DNA from: Pseudomonas simiae
GTDB lineage: Bacteria > Pseudomonadota > Gammaproteobacteria > Pseudomonadales > Pseudomonadaceae
NCBI RefSeq assembly: GCF_900111895.1
Contig: NZ_FOKB01000001.1
Coordinates: forward strand, 749,177-813,176
DNA: 64,000 bases
Direction of reading: 5' to 3'
Shown: positions 10,413-19,574 of the stretch, piece by piece
Numbering within the stretch: the stretch's first letter is position 1
Layout: the number at the start of each line of letters is the position of its first letter
The notes under the pieces: model-generated
What the model was told of the DNA's origin: nothing
Database searches by the model: none
The model's input: only the letters and a program-made list of their open reading frames with translations
Position numbers and translations under genes: made by a program

Positions 10413-11705
10413 CTAGCTGTCCATCATTTCGGCCGCTTGCTGTGTGGCCTGGCTGGTCCGAGTGGCCAGCTTGCGGACTTCATCAGCGACCACGGCAAAC
10501 CCGCGCCCGGCCTCGCCTGCGCGCGCCGCCTCAATGGCGGCGTTCAAGGCGAGCAGGTTGGTTTGGCTGGCAATGCCCTGGATGGTGGCGACAATGTGCG
10601 TCAACTTGCTGAGCGTTTCCTGCATCACGCGATGTTGTTCCGCCTGCGCCTCACGCATCGTGCTTTCTTCATGGTGGGCATGGATATCGGTAATGGCACC
10701 CACCACTCGCTGCGGGGAGCCGTCCGATGCGCGGCGCGTTTGCCCCCGGCCGCGGAACCAGCGGTAAGCGCCACTTTTATGTTTGAGTCGGTAATCCACA
10801 TCAAACGGTGTTTTGCCGCTGCGGTCTTCAACGTGGGCAACAAACGCTGCGATCGCCCGTTCGCTGTCGTCGGGATGCAGGCGCGAGGTCCAGCTTTCCA
10901 GGGTGTTGGGGAACTCTTCAACCGTGCTGCACCCCAGCAGTCGGCGCATTTGCGACGACCACCAGATGGTATTTTTCGGGTTCGCAGGGTCGCCGGCCAC
11001 GACCTCGATGTCCCAGAGCCCGTCGTGCAGCATTTCCCGGGAAATGTCGAAACGTGTGGCCGCCAGTTCAAGTGTCTCGTTGTGCAGGTGTTGTTCGTGA
11101 ATGTCACGAAGGGTTCCACCGATGGCGAGAGGTACGCCTTGAGGATCACGACTTGCGTTACCGCTGACCCTGCACCAGCGATAGTCACTGCCTGATGCGG
11201 ACTTCAGGCGCACATCGAGCGCAAAGGGCGTCCGCCCACTGCGATCGGCAAGATGCCGGGCAAGCGCTTCCAGGTGCGGTTGCCGGTCAGCGGGGTGTAA
11301 CTGTTCGCTCCAACGGCCGAGCTGATCAATACCTTGGGCCTGGATTGACGCCGACCCCGACCACTCCATTGCGCACTCCGGCACCGGGGCGGCGGTTGCA
11401 GCCAGATCCAGTGTCCAGAACAGTTCATCTGCACCCTGGGTGATCAGTGCCCAGCGCGTCTCCACATGACGCAAATGCTTGTCGCGGCAGGCCAGGCGTT
11501 CGTCCAATTGACTGACTTTCAATGTCAGTGCGCGTGCTTGCTCCTCCAAGGCACGCCGCTCCTGTAGCAATTGATCGACGCCTGACAGAATGCGGCGCAA
11601 TAACGGGTTGTTCGATGATAACGGCATGCTCGACTGGTCTGGCTGCTCCAGCCTCTCGGCGAGCGGCGCCAGTACCCAACGGGTGGTTCTGCTGAAAAAA
11701 AGCAT
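10413..11705 (-). CDS. PAS-PAS protein with short chemoreceptor signalling tip
   Basis: 430 residues without a membrane segment. After an N-terminal helical region (40-80) come two PAS_3-type domains (about 85-205 and 215-340, each with an RLHPDD/QLHPAD-type loop and a [13 protein letters not shown]-type strand). A minimal MCP signalling segment ends it: the conserved hairpin tip ([21 protein letters not shown], split here as [12 protein letters not shown] and [18 protein letters not shown]). The long methylation helices of a standard chemoreceptor are missing. GAGG precedes ATG 11705. It sits 18 bases after the P47K gene and so is an operon member. The layout resembles short soluble receptors such as BdlA. 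Confidence 0.88.
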   Translation of the reverse strand: MLFFSRTTRWVLAPLAERLEQPDQSSMPLSSNNPLLRRILSGVDQLLQERRALEEQARALTLKVSQLDERLACRDKHLRHVETRWALITQGADELFWTLDLAATAAPVPECAMEWSGSASIQAQGIDQLGRWSEQLHPADRQPHLEALARHLADRSGRTPFALDVRLKSASGSDYRWCRVSGNASRDPQGVPLAIGGTLRDIHEQHLHNETLELAATRFDISREMLHDGLWDIEVVAGDPANPKNTIWWSSQMRRLLGCSTVEEFPNTLESWTSRLHPDDSERAIAAFVAHVEDRSGKTPFDVDYRLKHKSGAYRWFRGRGQTRRASDGSPQRVVGAITDIHAHHEESTMREAQAEQHRVMQETLSKLTHIVATIQGIASQTNLLALNAAIEAARAGEAGRGFAVVADEVRKLATRTSQATQQAAEMMDS

Positions 11706-11723
11706 GGAGCACCTCTACCTCGT

Positions 11724-12983
11724 TCAAAGGGGATCCGCCTGCAAGAGGGGGGACGGGCATGCCGACAAGGCCCGGGTGTCAAAGTCTGTCGCTCCCGGCA
11801 GGGTTTGCCAGGCCGACGGGCCTGCGGCGATTTCCTGAGCACTCAGCAGGCAGTTGTCGAGCTCGTGTTGCAACCTATGGGTATCCAGATCCTGGCCGAT
11901 GAAGACCCATTCCTGCCGGCAATCCCCGACAATGCTGTCCCACTTGGCCATGATGCTTTGCAACCGATATTCATCCCGTGGCCATTGCGACGGCTCAATG
12001 AAGGTCCACCAGCGCCCGACATAGTCCCACTGGAACTGCTTGCCGCTTTGCACCAGCAGGCCGATTTCAAGGTGGCGGCTGGCCAACCAAAAGTAACCTT
12101 TGCTGCGCAACAGGCGCCCGTTGCACCAGGGTCGCAGGAGGAAATCGAACAATCGCTGCGGATGAAAAGGGGCGCGCTCGCGGTACACCCAGGACGTCAC
12201 GCCATAGGTATCCGACTCGGAGGCCGGTGCGTCGCTGGCCTCCATTGTCTTCATCCAGCCCGGCGACGCCGCAAGGCTGGGTAAATCAAACAGATGGGTG
12301 CCGAGGATGTGGGATAGCTCAACGTTACCCTGAGTCATTGGCTCGATCCGCGCGGACGGGTTAAGGCCTGCGAGGATTCCGTGCAAGGCCTGGTAGCCAG
12401 GCTCATCGATCAAGTCCATTTTGTTGACAAGAATGACGTTGGCATACTCCACTTGCTCGATCAGAAGGTCGGTTAGAGGGCGCTGGGGCGTGTCCTCCTG
12501 TGCGTCGTCGCGGGGCACGGTGTCCGGTGACTCAAGCAGCGCCTGGAAACGGCTGCCATCGACCACTGTCACCAAGGTATCGAGCCGTGCCAACTCGCTG
12601 AGGCTGAAGCCTTCGGCGTCCAGGAAGGCGAACGTCTCCGCGACCGGCATCGGCTCAGAGATCCCGGTGGACTCAATGAGCAGGTAATCGAAACGCTGCT
12701 GGCGCGCCAGCGCACTGATCTGCTCAAGCAAATCGGCGCGCAGCGTGCAGCAAATGCAGCCGTTGCTCATCTCGATCAACTCATCGCTGCCACGGTGCAG
12801 TGACACATCGCGCTGCACCTCCTGGGCATCAATGTTGACCTCGCTCATGTCATTAACGATGACCGCCACCCTGAGGCCTTCGCGATTGCGCAGGATATGG
12901 TTGAGCAGGGTGGTTTTGCCGGCGCCGAGGAAGCCGGAAAGCACCGTCACCGGCAGTCGGCCTGTCAGGGCGCCGTCAATCAT
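11724..12983 (-). CDS. Nitrile hydratase activator P47K, CobW-type GTPase
   Basis: 419-residue G3E/COG0523 GTPase that serves as the iron chaperone or activator for nitrile hydratase. It has a Walker A (GFLGAGKTT), the metal-binding GCICC motif, a switch ([11 protein letters not shown]) and an NKMD guanine-specificity motif, followed by the CobW C-terminal domain. Its ATG overlaps the stop of the beta-subunit gene (ATGA), so the chaperone is made together with its client. Fe-type nitrile hydratases are known to need such a protein for activity. Confidence 0.93.
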   Translation of the reverse strand: MIDGALTGRLPVTVLSGFLGAGKTTLLNHILRNREGLRVAVIVNDMSEVNIDAQEVQRDVSLHRGSDELIEMSNGCICCTLRADLLEQISALARQQRFDYLLIESTGISEPMPVAETFAFLDAEGFSLSELARLDTLVTVVDGSRFQALLESPDTVPRDDAQEDTPQRPLTDLLIEQVEYANVILVNKMDLIDEPGYQALHGILAGLNPSARIEPMTQGNVELSHILGTHLFDLPSLAASPGWMKTMEASDAPASESDTYGVTSWVYRERAPFHPQRLFDFLLRPWCNGRLLRSKGYFWLASRHLEIGLLVQSGKQFQWDYVGRWWTFIEPSQWPRDEYRLQSIMAKWDSIVGDCRQEWVFIGQDLDTHRLQHELDNCLLSAQEIAAGPSAWQTLPGATDFDTRALSACPSPLLQADPL

Positions 12984-13642
12984 GCTTTCACCGCTTGAGC
13001 GACATCGGCGTGGTCCAGGTAGCTTTCGAAAAGATCGACCACCACCAGCCCATCGTCTGCCGCATCACCCCAGAGATCCTTTACGCGAAACTCGACATGG
13101 TAGGTCGGCTGGTGCGCCGCGCTCACGTCGCCATGGCCAATCGCGTCCGGGAACGGCCACTGCTCCGATGTGCGGTGCAGCACCACGCCTGCCTTGCCAC
13201 GCACATAGGCTGGCATGCGGGTATGCCCGGCCACGTACTCGTCTCGCACGACGACCCGGTCGCCCACCTCAAAATGCGGTCGACCGGTGATCGCCGGGCG
13301 ACCTTCGGCATGAGCAGGGTTCGCCAGCTTGAAGGGGGAGCCCAAGGCCTGATCGAGTTCTGCCTGGGTGATGACGCCTGTTTCGACCAGCAGGGTGGCG
13401 GTCGCAATGACATAGCGTTCGTAGTACTGGGTGCCGACATGTTGGCGGACATCCAGGCGTTCGACGGCGTGGCGCACTTCGTCCACGCTGAACTTTTTCA
13501 AGTGATCGGCACCGATAAACATCAAGCTGTAGGCCAGGTGTTCCCAGTCCTGCTTGAATACCTGTTTGTAGTCCAGACTATTGATGGTGTGAGGGACCTT
13601 GCCAAAGCCCTGAAAACCACCGAGATCGTGAAAACCATCCAT
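12980..13642 (-). CDS. Nitrile hydratase beta subunit
   Basis: 220 residues, the normal size for this subunit, which packs against alpha and supplies active-site arginines. The family N-terminus [16 protein letters not shown], the YYERY segment with its conserved Arg, and the SH3-like C-terminal barrel ([17 protein letters not shown], then [15 protein letters not shown]) are all present. It lies 41 bases after alpha and overlaps P47K by four bases. Confidence 0.96.
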   Translation of the reverse strand: MDGFHDLGGFQGFGKVPHTINSLDYKQVFKQDWEHLAYSLMFIGADHLKKFSVDEVRHAVERLDVRQHVGTQYYERYVIATATLLVETGVITQAELDQALGSPFKLANPAHAEGRPAITGRPHFEVGDRVVVRDEYVAGHTRMPAYVRGKAGVVLHRTSEQWPFPDAIGHGDVSAAHQPTYHVEFRVKDLWGDAADDGLVVVDLFESYLDHADVAQAVKA

Positions 13643-13683
13643 TGTGAATACCTCTGAAAAGTGAAAGAAACAAAGCGCCCCGG

Positions 13684-14277
13684 TTACGCGACGTGCGGTA
13701 GCGCCACGCCGATAAGGACATCCTTGGTGATCAATTTTCGAAGCGCCTCTTCATCCATGGACTCGCTCCCTTGCGGCCGTACAGGCAGCACCAGATAGCG
13801 GCTTTCGGCGCTGGTGTCCCACACCTTGATGGTGACGTCGTCCGGCAGTTGCGTGCCCAATTCCCGCAGGACAGTGCGCCCTTCGCGCACCAGCCGGGCA
13901 CGAAATTCGAAGCCCTTGTACCACTCCGGTGGTAAGCCGAGGACGGGCCAATTGGTGCAGGAGCAGAGGCTGCACACAATCACGTTTTTCAGAGTGGGCG
14001 TGTCTTCCAGGGCAACAATGTATTCACCCTGCGGGCCGGTGTAGCCAAACTGGGCACACGCTGCGGTGCCATCCCTTAGCAACAGTTCACGAAACTGCGG
14101 GTCTACCCAGGCCTTGGCCACAACCCGCGCACCATTTTCCGGGCTCCATTCGTGGGCCATCAGTTGCGTCATGTGCTCGATGTAACCGTCGGGGATCAGG
14201 TCCTTCTGCTTGAGCACTTGCAGTAACGCTTGTGCTCGTTCGCCCGGGGTTGATGTGTTTCTCTCAGGAGTGGTCAT
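13684..14277 (-). CDS. Nitrile hydratase alpha subunit, Fe type
   Basis: 197 residues; carries the metal centre that hydrates nitriles to amides. The claw motif CSLCSC is at 102-107. Ser rather than Thr at its second position marks the non-haem iron class, and the cysteines are expected to be oxidised to sulfinate and sulfenate. I start at ATG 14277, preceded by GAGGAA, not at the in-frame codon 141 bases upstream, which adds an Arg/Ser-rich unlike extension. Order alpha-beta-P47K is typical of Fe-type clusters; Co-type clusters more often run beta-alpha. Confidence 0.96.
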   Translation of the reverse strand: MTTPERNTSTPGERAQALLQVLKQKDLIPDGYIEHMTQLMAHEWSPENGARVVAKAWVDPQFRELLLRDGTAACAQFGYTGPQGEYIVALEDTPTLKNVIVCSLCSCTNWPVLGLPPEWYKGFEFRARLVREGRTVLRELGTQLPDDVTIKVWDTSAESRYLVLPVRPQGSESMDEEALRKLITKDVLIGVALPHVA

Positions 14278-14350
14278 CGGTTTATTCCTCATCATTGAGC
14301 GTCTAGGCAGCGCCTGGCGGCTTGGTCTTTTTTGCGCTGCGGGGGGCCGG

Positions 14351-15865
14351 CTAACAGTTTTTCCAGTCGACAGCCGCCTCGAACGCTGCGGCAGCCTGAT
14401 AAATCGTGCCTTCGGCATAGTGCTTGCCCACCAACATGAGCCCGACAGGCAGACCGTCTACCAGACCGCAGGGGATCGACATCGCCGGGTGGCCCGTGAT
14501 GTCCTGGGCGGAGGCATTGCCGATCATTTCCAGTGCTCGCGCCACGTACTCAGTGATCGAGCAATCCGGTTCCGGGTGCGGCTGGGCAATGATCGGGACG
14601 GTAGGCATCACCAGCAGGTCATAGCGCGCCAAGGCCGCGTCATAGGCCGAGCGAGCCAGGCGCCTGAGGTTTTGCGCCTTGGCGTAGAAACGCCCGTTGT
14701 AGCGCTCGACACCGTATTGGCCGACGAACATGCACAGCTTGAGAGAGGCGGACAGGTCATCCGCCTGATCGCGCCATCCGGCTTGCTTGTCCAGCAAGCC
14801 CACGTCATACAGCCCTTTCCAGTTAAAACCCGCCCCATTGCCGTGCATCATCTGCATCGTCAGACCCTCACAGCCGATGGGGTGCCACAGCGCCCCGGCG
14901 ATCGCGTGCTCAGGCACCGACACCTCCTCGACCTGCGCGCCCAGTTGCGAAAACCGTGCGATGGCATTGCGGACCGACGACGCAACGCGTGGATCCTGGT
15001 TGGCCAATTCGAAGCCTTCGCGCAGGACGCCAATCTTCAGACCGCTCACACCGCGTGCCAGGTAATCGCTGTACGTGTCGACCTGGGGCGCGGCTTGCCG
15101 GGGATCAAGCCCGTCCGCGCCGGCCATGACCTCCAGCATCAAAGCGTTGTCTCTCACATTGGCGGTGATGGGGCCGGCATGATCGATGGTCGCTTCGATG
15201 GCCATGATCCCGGTGTAAGGCACCAGACCGTGCGTAGGTTTCATCCCGTAAGTGCCGCAGAATGCGGAAGGAATCCGGATCGATCCGCCCTGGTCACCGC
15301 CGACTGCGAGGTCGACCTCGCCCGCGGCGACCAGCGCCGCGCTGCCGGAAGACGATCCACCCGAGGCAAACCCATGGCGATAAGGGTTGTGAACCGGTGC
15401 GGGATCGGAAGTGTGACTGCCACCTGACAGGCAGTAATGCTCGCACGTCGCCTTGCCGAGGATGGTTGCGCCCGCGTCCAGTAACCGAGTGACCACAGTG
15501 GCGTCGAACGATGGAACGTGGCCTTCCAGTGGCTTGGCACCATTCATCATGGGCACGCCAGCCAGTGAAATGTTGTCTTTGAGTGCGACCGTTTTACCCG
15601 CCAGTTTGCCGTCACGGGCACCGCTGACTTCCGTTCGCACGTACCAGGCGTTGAGTGGGTTGTGTGCAGCCGATGGACGATAGCCCGAGCTGCGTTCGTA
15701 ACGTACCGGTGGAATGAAATCGGGCAACTCGTCAATCAGGTCGTAGGCGTCAAAGCTCGCCTGCATAAGCGGCAAGTATTCCCGCGCATGCTCGGGGCTG
15801 AGCTGCATGTGCAGGCGGCTGGCGATATCCAATAACTGCTCAAGGGTGGGGCGAACGATTGCCAT
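14351..15865 (-). CDS. Amidase, amidase-signature family
   Basis: 504-residue serine hydrolase that turns the amide made by nitrile hydratase into acid and ammonia. The Ser-cisSer-Lys triad is intact at Lys96 (VALKDNI), Ser171 (GGSSSGS) and Ser195 ([12 protein letters not shown]), the same numbering I recall for the Rhodococcus nitrile-cluster amidase. ATG 15865 follows AAGGA; the in-frame codons up to 15916 lack one. It lies 73 bases before the hydratase alpha gene and has its own 189-base upstream gap with a motif shared with the dehydratase promoter region. Confidence 0.95.
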   Translation of the reverse strand: MAIVRPTLEQLLDIASRLHMQLSPEHAREYLPLMQASFDAYDLIDELPDFIPPVRYERSSGYRPSAAHNPLNAWYVRTEVSGARDGKLAGKTVALKDNISLAGVPMMNGAKPLEGHVPSFDATVVTRLLDAGATILGKATCEHYCLSGGSHTSDPAPVHNPYRHGFASGGSSSGSAALVAAGEVDLAVGGDQGGSIRIPSAFCGTYGMKPTHGLVPYTGIMAIEATIDHAGPITANVRDNALMLEVMAGADGLDPRQAAPQVDTYSDYLARGVSGLKIGVLREGFELANQDPRVASSVRNAIARFSQLGAQVEEVSVPEHAIAGALWHPIGCEGLTMQMMHGNGAGFNWKGLYDVGLLDKQAGWRDQADDLSASLKLCMFVGQYGVERYNGRFYAKAQNLRRLARSAYDAALARYDLLVMPTVPIIAQPHPEPDCSITEYVARALEMIGNASAQDITGHPAMSIPCGLVDGLPVGLMLVGKHYAEGTIYQAAAAFEAAVDWKNC

Positions 15866-15964
15866 GGTGGGGCTGTCCTTATCGTCTGTGGCCGAAGAGC
15901 ACTGCATGCTCATCAAGGTCAGTGGGCCTGGTGCTCAAGATAGTCCGCGCCTCCAGTCGAAGGC

Positions 15965-15980
15965 TTGGTTGAAAAAGACA
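15965..15980 (-). promoter_or_regulatory. Shared 16-base motif upstream of the amidase
   Basis: On the plus strand TTGGTTGAAAAAGACA, 100 bases before the amidase start. A near-identical copy (15 of 16) is at 18356-18371, and both are followed nine bases later by CTGA. This is a candidate site for the AraC regulator encoded at the head of the cluster. The assignment is an inference. Confidence 0.5.
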
Positions 15981-16054
15981 GCGACTTGGCTGAGCCGGAC
16001 AGCCCTGCGCCAAGGCAACAGAGGGCTGGGGCCGCTGTCCGGTGGACGCTTGCG

Positions 16055-16921
16055 TCAAAATACGCGGGCGTAGCGCAGGTTCATGCGGAAGTCTTCCTTG
16101 GCGCCGTTGTCCACTGACAGATCCTTGCCCAACTGCAGCTGGATCTGGTCTTGGGGGGTGACGAATTTGGTCGCTGTCAGGCGGAAGTTGGTTGTACCCA
16201 ACTCGTTATCCTGATTGACGTGCTCGACGTTGGTCTCACCTCCCCAGGTGCGCCCGAAGCCGATACCAAACGCTGTGGTAGCGTCAGGCATGTAACGCCC
16301 CATGATCTGTGCTGCATAGGAAACGTCTTGCTTCAGACGGTCAGCATTTGCGCCATAGTCGGGGTTGTCGCCATACCAGGTTGCGCCGCCGACCAAGTCC
16401 ATTGCCCATCTTTCTGTGAAGTGCTTGACGTAGGCACTCTGCAGTTCGAACTTCCAGCGGTTCTCACCGATATTGAGCGCGTCATCCTTGTCATAAGTGC
16501 CAGTGGGTACATACAGATAGGGGGCGATACTGAGGGTGTCGCGGGCTTCGTTGAGCCGCCACTTGACCGGCGCGGTCAGGATCAAGTCGCCGACGCCGCG
16601 GGTACTGCCCAGCGTCGAGGCGTCACCGCCACTGGAGACGTGCCCGAAGGGCAGCAGGAATTGCGGGTCGATGGTGACTGTGTCGCTGAGTGCGTAGACG
16701 TGGAGCAGACGCAGAATGCCGACGTCTGAGCTCAACCTGTAGTCGGAGCTGACCTTGTGCCCGTTGGCGTAAGCCGAGTCCGTGGTGGAGTGCTGGTAAT
16801 AAATCGCACCGATGGTCGCGCCGACCGGGTATTGCTCATAGTCGCCAGGGGCTACTTCACCGGCGTTCGCGTGAAGTGCGGGCAACAGGGTGGAAAGTGT
16901 CAGCAGGCGGATCTTGTTCAT
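16055..16921 (-). CDS. Outer-membrane channel-like protein, SphA/MetA type
   Basis: 288 residues: signal peptide cleaved about residue 20 (LPALHANA), then a predicted all-beta protein ending in an aromatic Phe (YARVF), as outer-membrane barrels do. Features such as the PYLYVPTGTYDKDD loop and WKFELQSAYVKHF match the family often found beside aromatic catabolic genes. GAGGAA precedes ATG 16921. It lies between the aldoxime dehydratase and amidase genes, so it probably admits the aldoxime or nitrile. A second family member is encoded at 29316-30308. Confidence 0.82.
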   Translation of the reverse strand: MNKIRLLTLSTLLPALHANAGEVAPGDYEQYPVGATIGAIYYQHSTTDSAYANGHKVSSDYRLSSDVGILRLLHVYALSDTVTIDPQFLLPFGHVSSGGDASTLGSTRGVGDLILTAPVKWRLNEARDTLSIAPYLYVPTGTYDKDDALNIGENRWKFELQSAYVKHFTERWAMDLVGGATWYGDNPDYGANADRLKQDVSYAAQIMGRYMPDATTAFGIGFGRTWGGETNVEHVNQDNELGTTNFRLTATKFVTPQDQIQLQLGKDLSVDNGAKEDFRMNLRYARVF

Positions 16922-17004
16922 TTTTTTATTCCTCGCACAGGAAACCACGCCACCCGGGGAGGGTGGCAAGGAAGTAGGAAGTGGGGGGGAAGTGCCGACG
17001 GCAC

Positions 17005-18063
17005 TCAGGCGGTTGGCGACAGCGCGTCGCGCAACATGCCGGTCTGCGAGTGACAGTTGATGTACTCGAATACCTGGCTCTTGGCGTCTGACACCGACAC
17101 TTCGTGGTACAGCCGTAACTTTTTCAAACCCGCGGCCACCCGGAAGAACGTCACGAAAATACGCAGGTGGGTAGGGTGCGACTCTGCCCAGCGTTCGAGT
17201 TTTTCCACCGAGCGCCAGTGACCGATGTTGTAGCTCACGTCGAGAAAGTTACCGTCGATATCGATATTGCGCACAAACCTGTTGCTGTAGCAGCCCAGGG
17301 GTTGCCCGTTGTCACGCAGGAAGTCCATGCCGTCCTGCAAGGTCGGCAAAATTTCATCCAGGTACAGCGAGCGTTCGTCCGCCTCGGCATCCGCCCAGTC
17401 CTGGCCTGAACGGATCAGCGTGAGGTTGTCATGCCCCATGACCACGACCCGCCCACCCTTGGCAGGGTCACCCGCGACCACTTTCAGCTCACTGGTAGGT
17501 TTCATCCAGTCCGTCTGAGAGATCGGGAAGCGGTCGCGCATCGAGCCCCAGTAACCGTGTTCCTCGATCTCGCCACTGGTGCTATCCATGACCGCGCCGA
17601 CACCGGGCAAGTTTTCCTGGAAGGCGTACAAGGTTTCGAACTGCTCGGCGCGTGGGGCGGTGATTTCGCGGAAATAGCCCAGGCCGTCACTGAGCCGATC
17701 CGGCGAATTCCACCAGTCATTTACCTGGGGTGAGCGCAACCAGCGACAGTGGGCGGCAGGGTCTTTCCAGTACCCGACCACAATCAAATTATCAAACCCA
17801 CTGCTGTCGGTGTGGTGGGTCAAGTCATGGGTCTGCGGGCCATCGGCCAGACTGAAACTGCCGACGATGTGGCGCATTGACTGCAACGCGGCCTCGCGCT
17901 GGGCGTCGCCGCGATATTGCACGCCGAGGTAAGCCATCACCACTTGTTCCAGTTGCTCGTCAGCGCGCGCGACCCACATCGGGAACGGCGGTTGATATTC
18001 GTCGGGCACCCGGCGTGACAGGGTGCGTGGGCATTTGAGATGTGTGTCGATTGCAGATTCCAT
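17005..18063 (-). CDS. oxdA: Aldoxime dehydratase, haem enzyme
   Basis: 352 residues, exactly the length of the P. chlororaphis enzyme as I recall it. It removes water from aldoximes to give nitriles, with ferrous haem binding the substrate through nitrogen. The known key residues fall at the same numbers: haem ligand His299 (PTHLRIF), distal catalytic His320 (LYHEVS), Arg178 (MRDRFP) and Ser219 (LIRSG). GAGGAG precedes ATG 18063. It is the first enzyme of the operon, and the hydratase, amidase and synthetase downstream complete the route. Confidence 0.96.
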   Translation of the reverse strand: MESAIDTHLKCPRTLSRRVPDEYQPPFPMWVARADEQLEQVVMAYLGVQYRGDAQREAALQSMRHIVGSFSLADGPQTHDLTHHTDSSGFDNLIVVGYWKDPAAHCRWLRSPQVNDWWNSPDRLSDGLGYFREITAPRAEQFETLYAFQENLPGVGAVMDSTSGEIEEHGYWGSMRDRFPISQTDWMKPTSELKVVAGDPAKGGRVVVMGHDNLTLIRSGQDWADAEADERSLYLDEILPTLQDGMDFLRDNGQPLGCYSNRFVRNIDIDGNFLDVSYNIGHWRSVEKLERWAESHPTHLRIFVTFFRVAAGLKKLRLYHEVSVSDAKSQVFEYINCHSQTGMLRDALSPTA

Positions 18064-18105
18064 GGTGAGCTCCTCGTTATTTTCGTTCAGGCCTACGGGT
18101 GGGCA

Positions 18106-18267
18106 TCAGCGCTTCGGCGGCAGGTCGCGTTTGACGACTTGCCGTCGGTGCAGCAGCGTCATGGCTCCCCATTCAATCAACCAATACGCCGACTCTTCAG
18201 GGACCAGGTCGCGCCTCTGCAGAAACCAGGAGGAATCAGCCCGTCGTTGTGAATAGTGTCGATACAT
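18106..18267 (-). CDS. Possible 53-residue leader protein before oxdA
   Basis: Small basic ORF rich in Arg (MYRHYSQRRADSSWFLQRRD start, about eleven arginines), preceded by GAGGC. It ends 42 bases before oxdA, and the shared regulatory motif lies 89 bases upstream of it, about the same distance as from the amidase start. This spacing supports transcription through the ORF but does not prove translation. No family recognised. Confidence 0.33.
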   Translation of the reverse strand: MYRHYSQRRADSSWFLQRRDLVPEESAYWLIEWGAMTLLHRRQVVKRDLPPKR

Positions 18268-18626
18268 GGCGTGCCTCATCAGCGGGGTATGAGCTGCTGT
18301 GAGGTGGAAATTAGGCTGGGTGGCGAGGGGGCGCTTTGTTCGACGGGACAACCGTTTGGTTGGAAAAGACACTGCAGAAACTGACGTTGCGCCGTGGTCC
18401 GCGTTGGTGCACTTGGGCCGACCGCGTGACGGGCTGTGCCTCTAAATGGGGATAACGGCACAGGCAACCGCCTGCGGCCTGAGGCGCGTTGCGAGGGGCA
18501 TCGCACGGCAGTGTGACTGGACGGCCTGCAGCGGTGTTTGGCCTGCAAATTGCTTTTGATGGGGGACAGTTGACCGCAAGTTACACCTTATCGAGCGCCT
18601 TTTGCATTGATGTCGAGGTCAGTGAC
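18268..18626. promoter_or_regulatory. Divergent control region, oxdA operon/AraC regulator
   Basis: 359 bases between the possible leader ORF and the AraC start. It holds the second copy of the 16-base motif and must contain promoters for both directions. Apart from that motif I see no convincing operator or terminator. Confidence 0.5.
18356..18371 (-). promoter_or_regulatory. Shared 16-base motif upstream of oxdA
   Basis: TTGGTTGGAAAAGACA on the plus strand, one mismatch from the copy at 15965-15980, with CTGA nine bases further in both. It lies 89 bases upstream of the leader ORF and 293 bases upstream of oxdA. Candidate AraC-type activator site. Confidence 0.5.
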
Positions 18627-19562
18627 ATGAACCCGAGCACGCAGTATTCGACCCTTGCAGTGTCGGCCCCCCGTCGCTTTGATTACTGGAAGGAAGTGGT
18701 GTGCCGCCATTGCCTGGCAGCAGACAGCAAACCCTTGTCCCAGAGCAGTTTTGATGGCGCGCTCGCGATCAATACGCTCGGCGACCTGGACATCTGTTCG
18801 CTGTCTTCGCCGCTGCATTACTGGGAGCGCTCAGAGCGTCACCTGCGCAGCGGCCCGGCTGAAGATTTATGGTTGGGCTTCTCCCGAAATGGCCATGGGC
18901 AAATTGAGCAAGGAGGAAGAAAAGCCAGCCTGGCAGCTGGAAATCTGTTTCTTTATGACGCAACACAGGCGTTTCGATTCAGTTTCGGTGGTACCGAAAA
19001 CCACTTGGTCCGTATTCCGCGAGCCTTACTGACCGAGCGTCTGCCACGAATCGCCGATTACACGGCGATGGTCCTCGACGACCGCCGCCCCGGCGTCGTG
19101 CCCTTGCGTGAAATGTTGCGTCAGGCCGCGAGCTCGCCGATGTCGTTGCAGGATGAGCACATCTCGAATCGTTATTCCGGCGCATTGATCGACCTGCTGG
19201 TGATAAGCCTGGAACTCCAGGACCTGAAGACAACCCACCAGGAACTCGACCTCTACGGTCGTATCATGCAGTACATCCAACGGCACTTGACCGAGCCGGA
19301 CCTATCCATTGACGTCATCGCGCAGGCTCATAATGTGTCCACGCGAACCGTGACGCGCGCGTTCGCGCGATACCAGAAGACCCCCGTTGCCGAGATCTGG
19401 AAAGAGCGCCTGAATGCGAGCCGTGAAGCGATCGAGCGCGGTCAGGTGCGCAGCGTGTCCCAGGCGGCGCTGGACTTCGGGTTTTCCGACTTCTCCCACT
19501 TCAGCCATGCCTTTCGCAAGGCCTTTGGCGTTGCGCCGAATACCCTTTTGCGCCGCAATTGA
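18627..19562 (+). CDS. AraC-family regulator of the aldoxime-nitrile operon
   Basis: 311 residues: an N-terminal AraC-binding-like domain (about 1-190) and a C-terminal double helix-turn-helix (about 205-311; LSIDVIAQAHNVSTRTVTRAF, split as LSIDVIAQAHNV and STRTVTRAF, then SQAALDFGFSDFSHFSHAFRK). GAGG precedes ATG 18627; the longer frame lacks a good site. It is transcribed away from oxdA, and the intergenic region carries the motif repeated before the amidase, so it is likely the aldoxime-responsive activator. AraC-type control of nitrile clusters is known from other bacteria. Confidence 0.9.
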   Translation: MNPSTQYSTLAVSAPRRFDYWKEVVCRHCLAADSKPLSQSSFDGALAINTLGDLDICSLSSPLHYWERSERHLRSGPAEDLWLGFSRNGHGQIEQGGRKASLAAGNLFLYDATQAFRFSFGGTENHLVRIPRALLTERLPRIADYTAMVLDDRRPGVVPLREMLRQAASSPMSLQDEHISNRYSGALIDLLVISLELQDLKTTHQELDLYGRIMQYIQRHLTEPDLSIDVIAQAHNVSTRTVTRAFARYQKTPVAEIWKERLNASREAIERGQVRSVSQAALDFGFSDFSHFSHAFRKAFGVAPNTLLRRN

Positions 19563-19574
19563 GAGGCTTCGCGC

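Noticed and set aside
14278-14418. N-terminal extension of nitrile hydratase alpha
   Set aside because: Arg/Ser-rich, lacks a ribosome site and is unlike the family; GAGGAA sits before ATG 14277.
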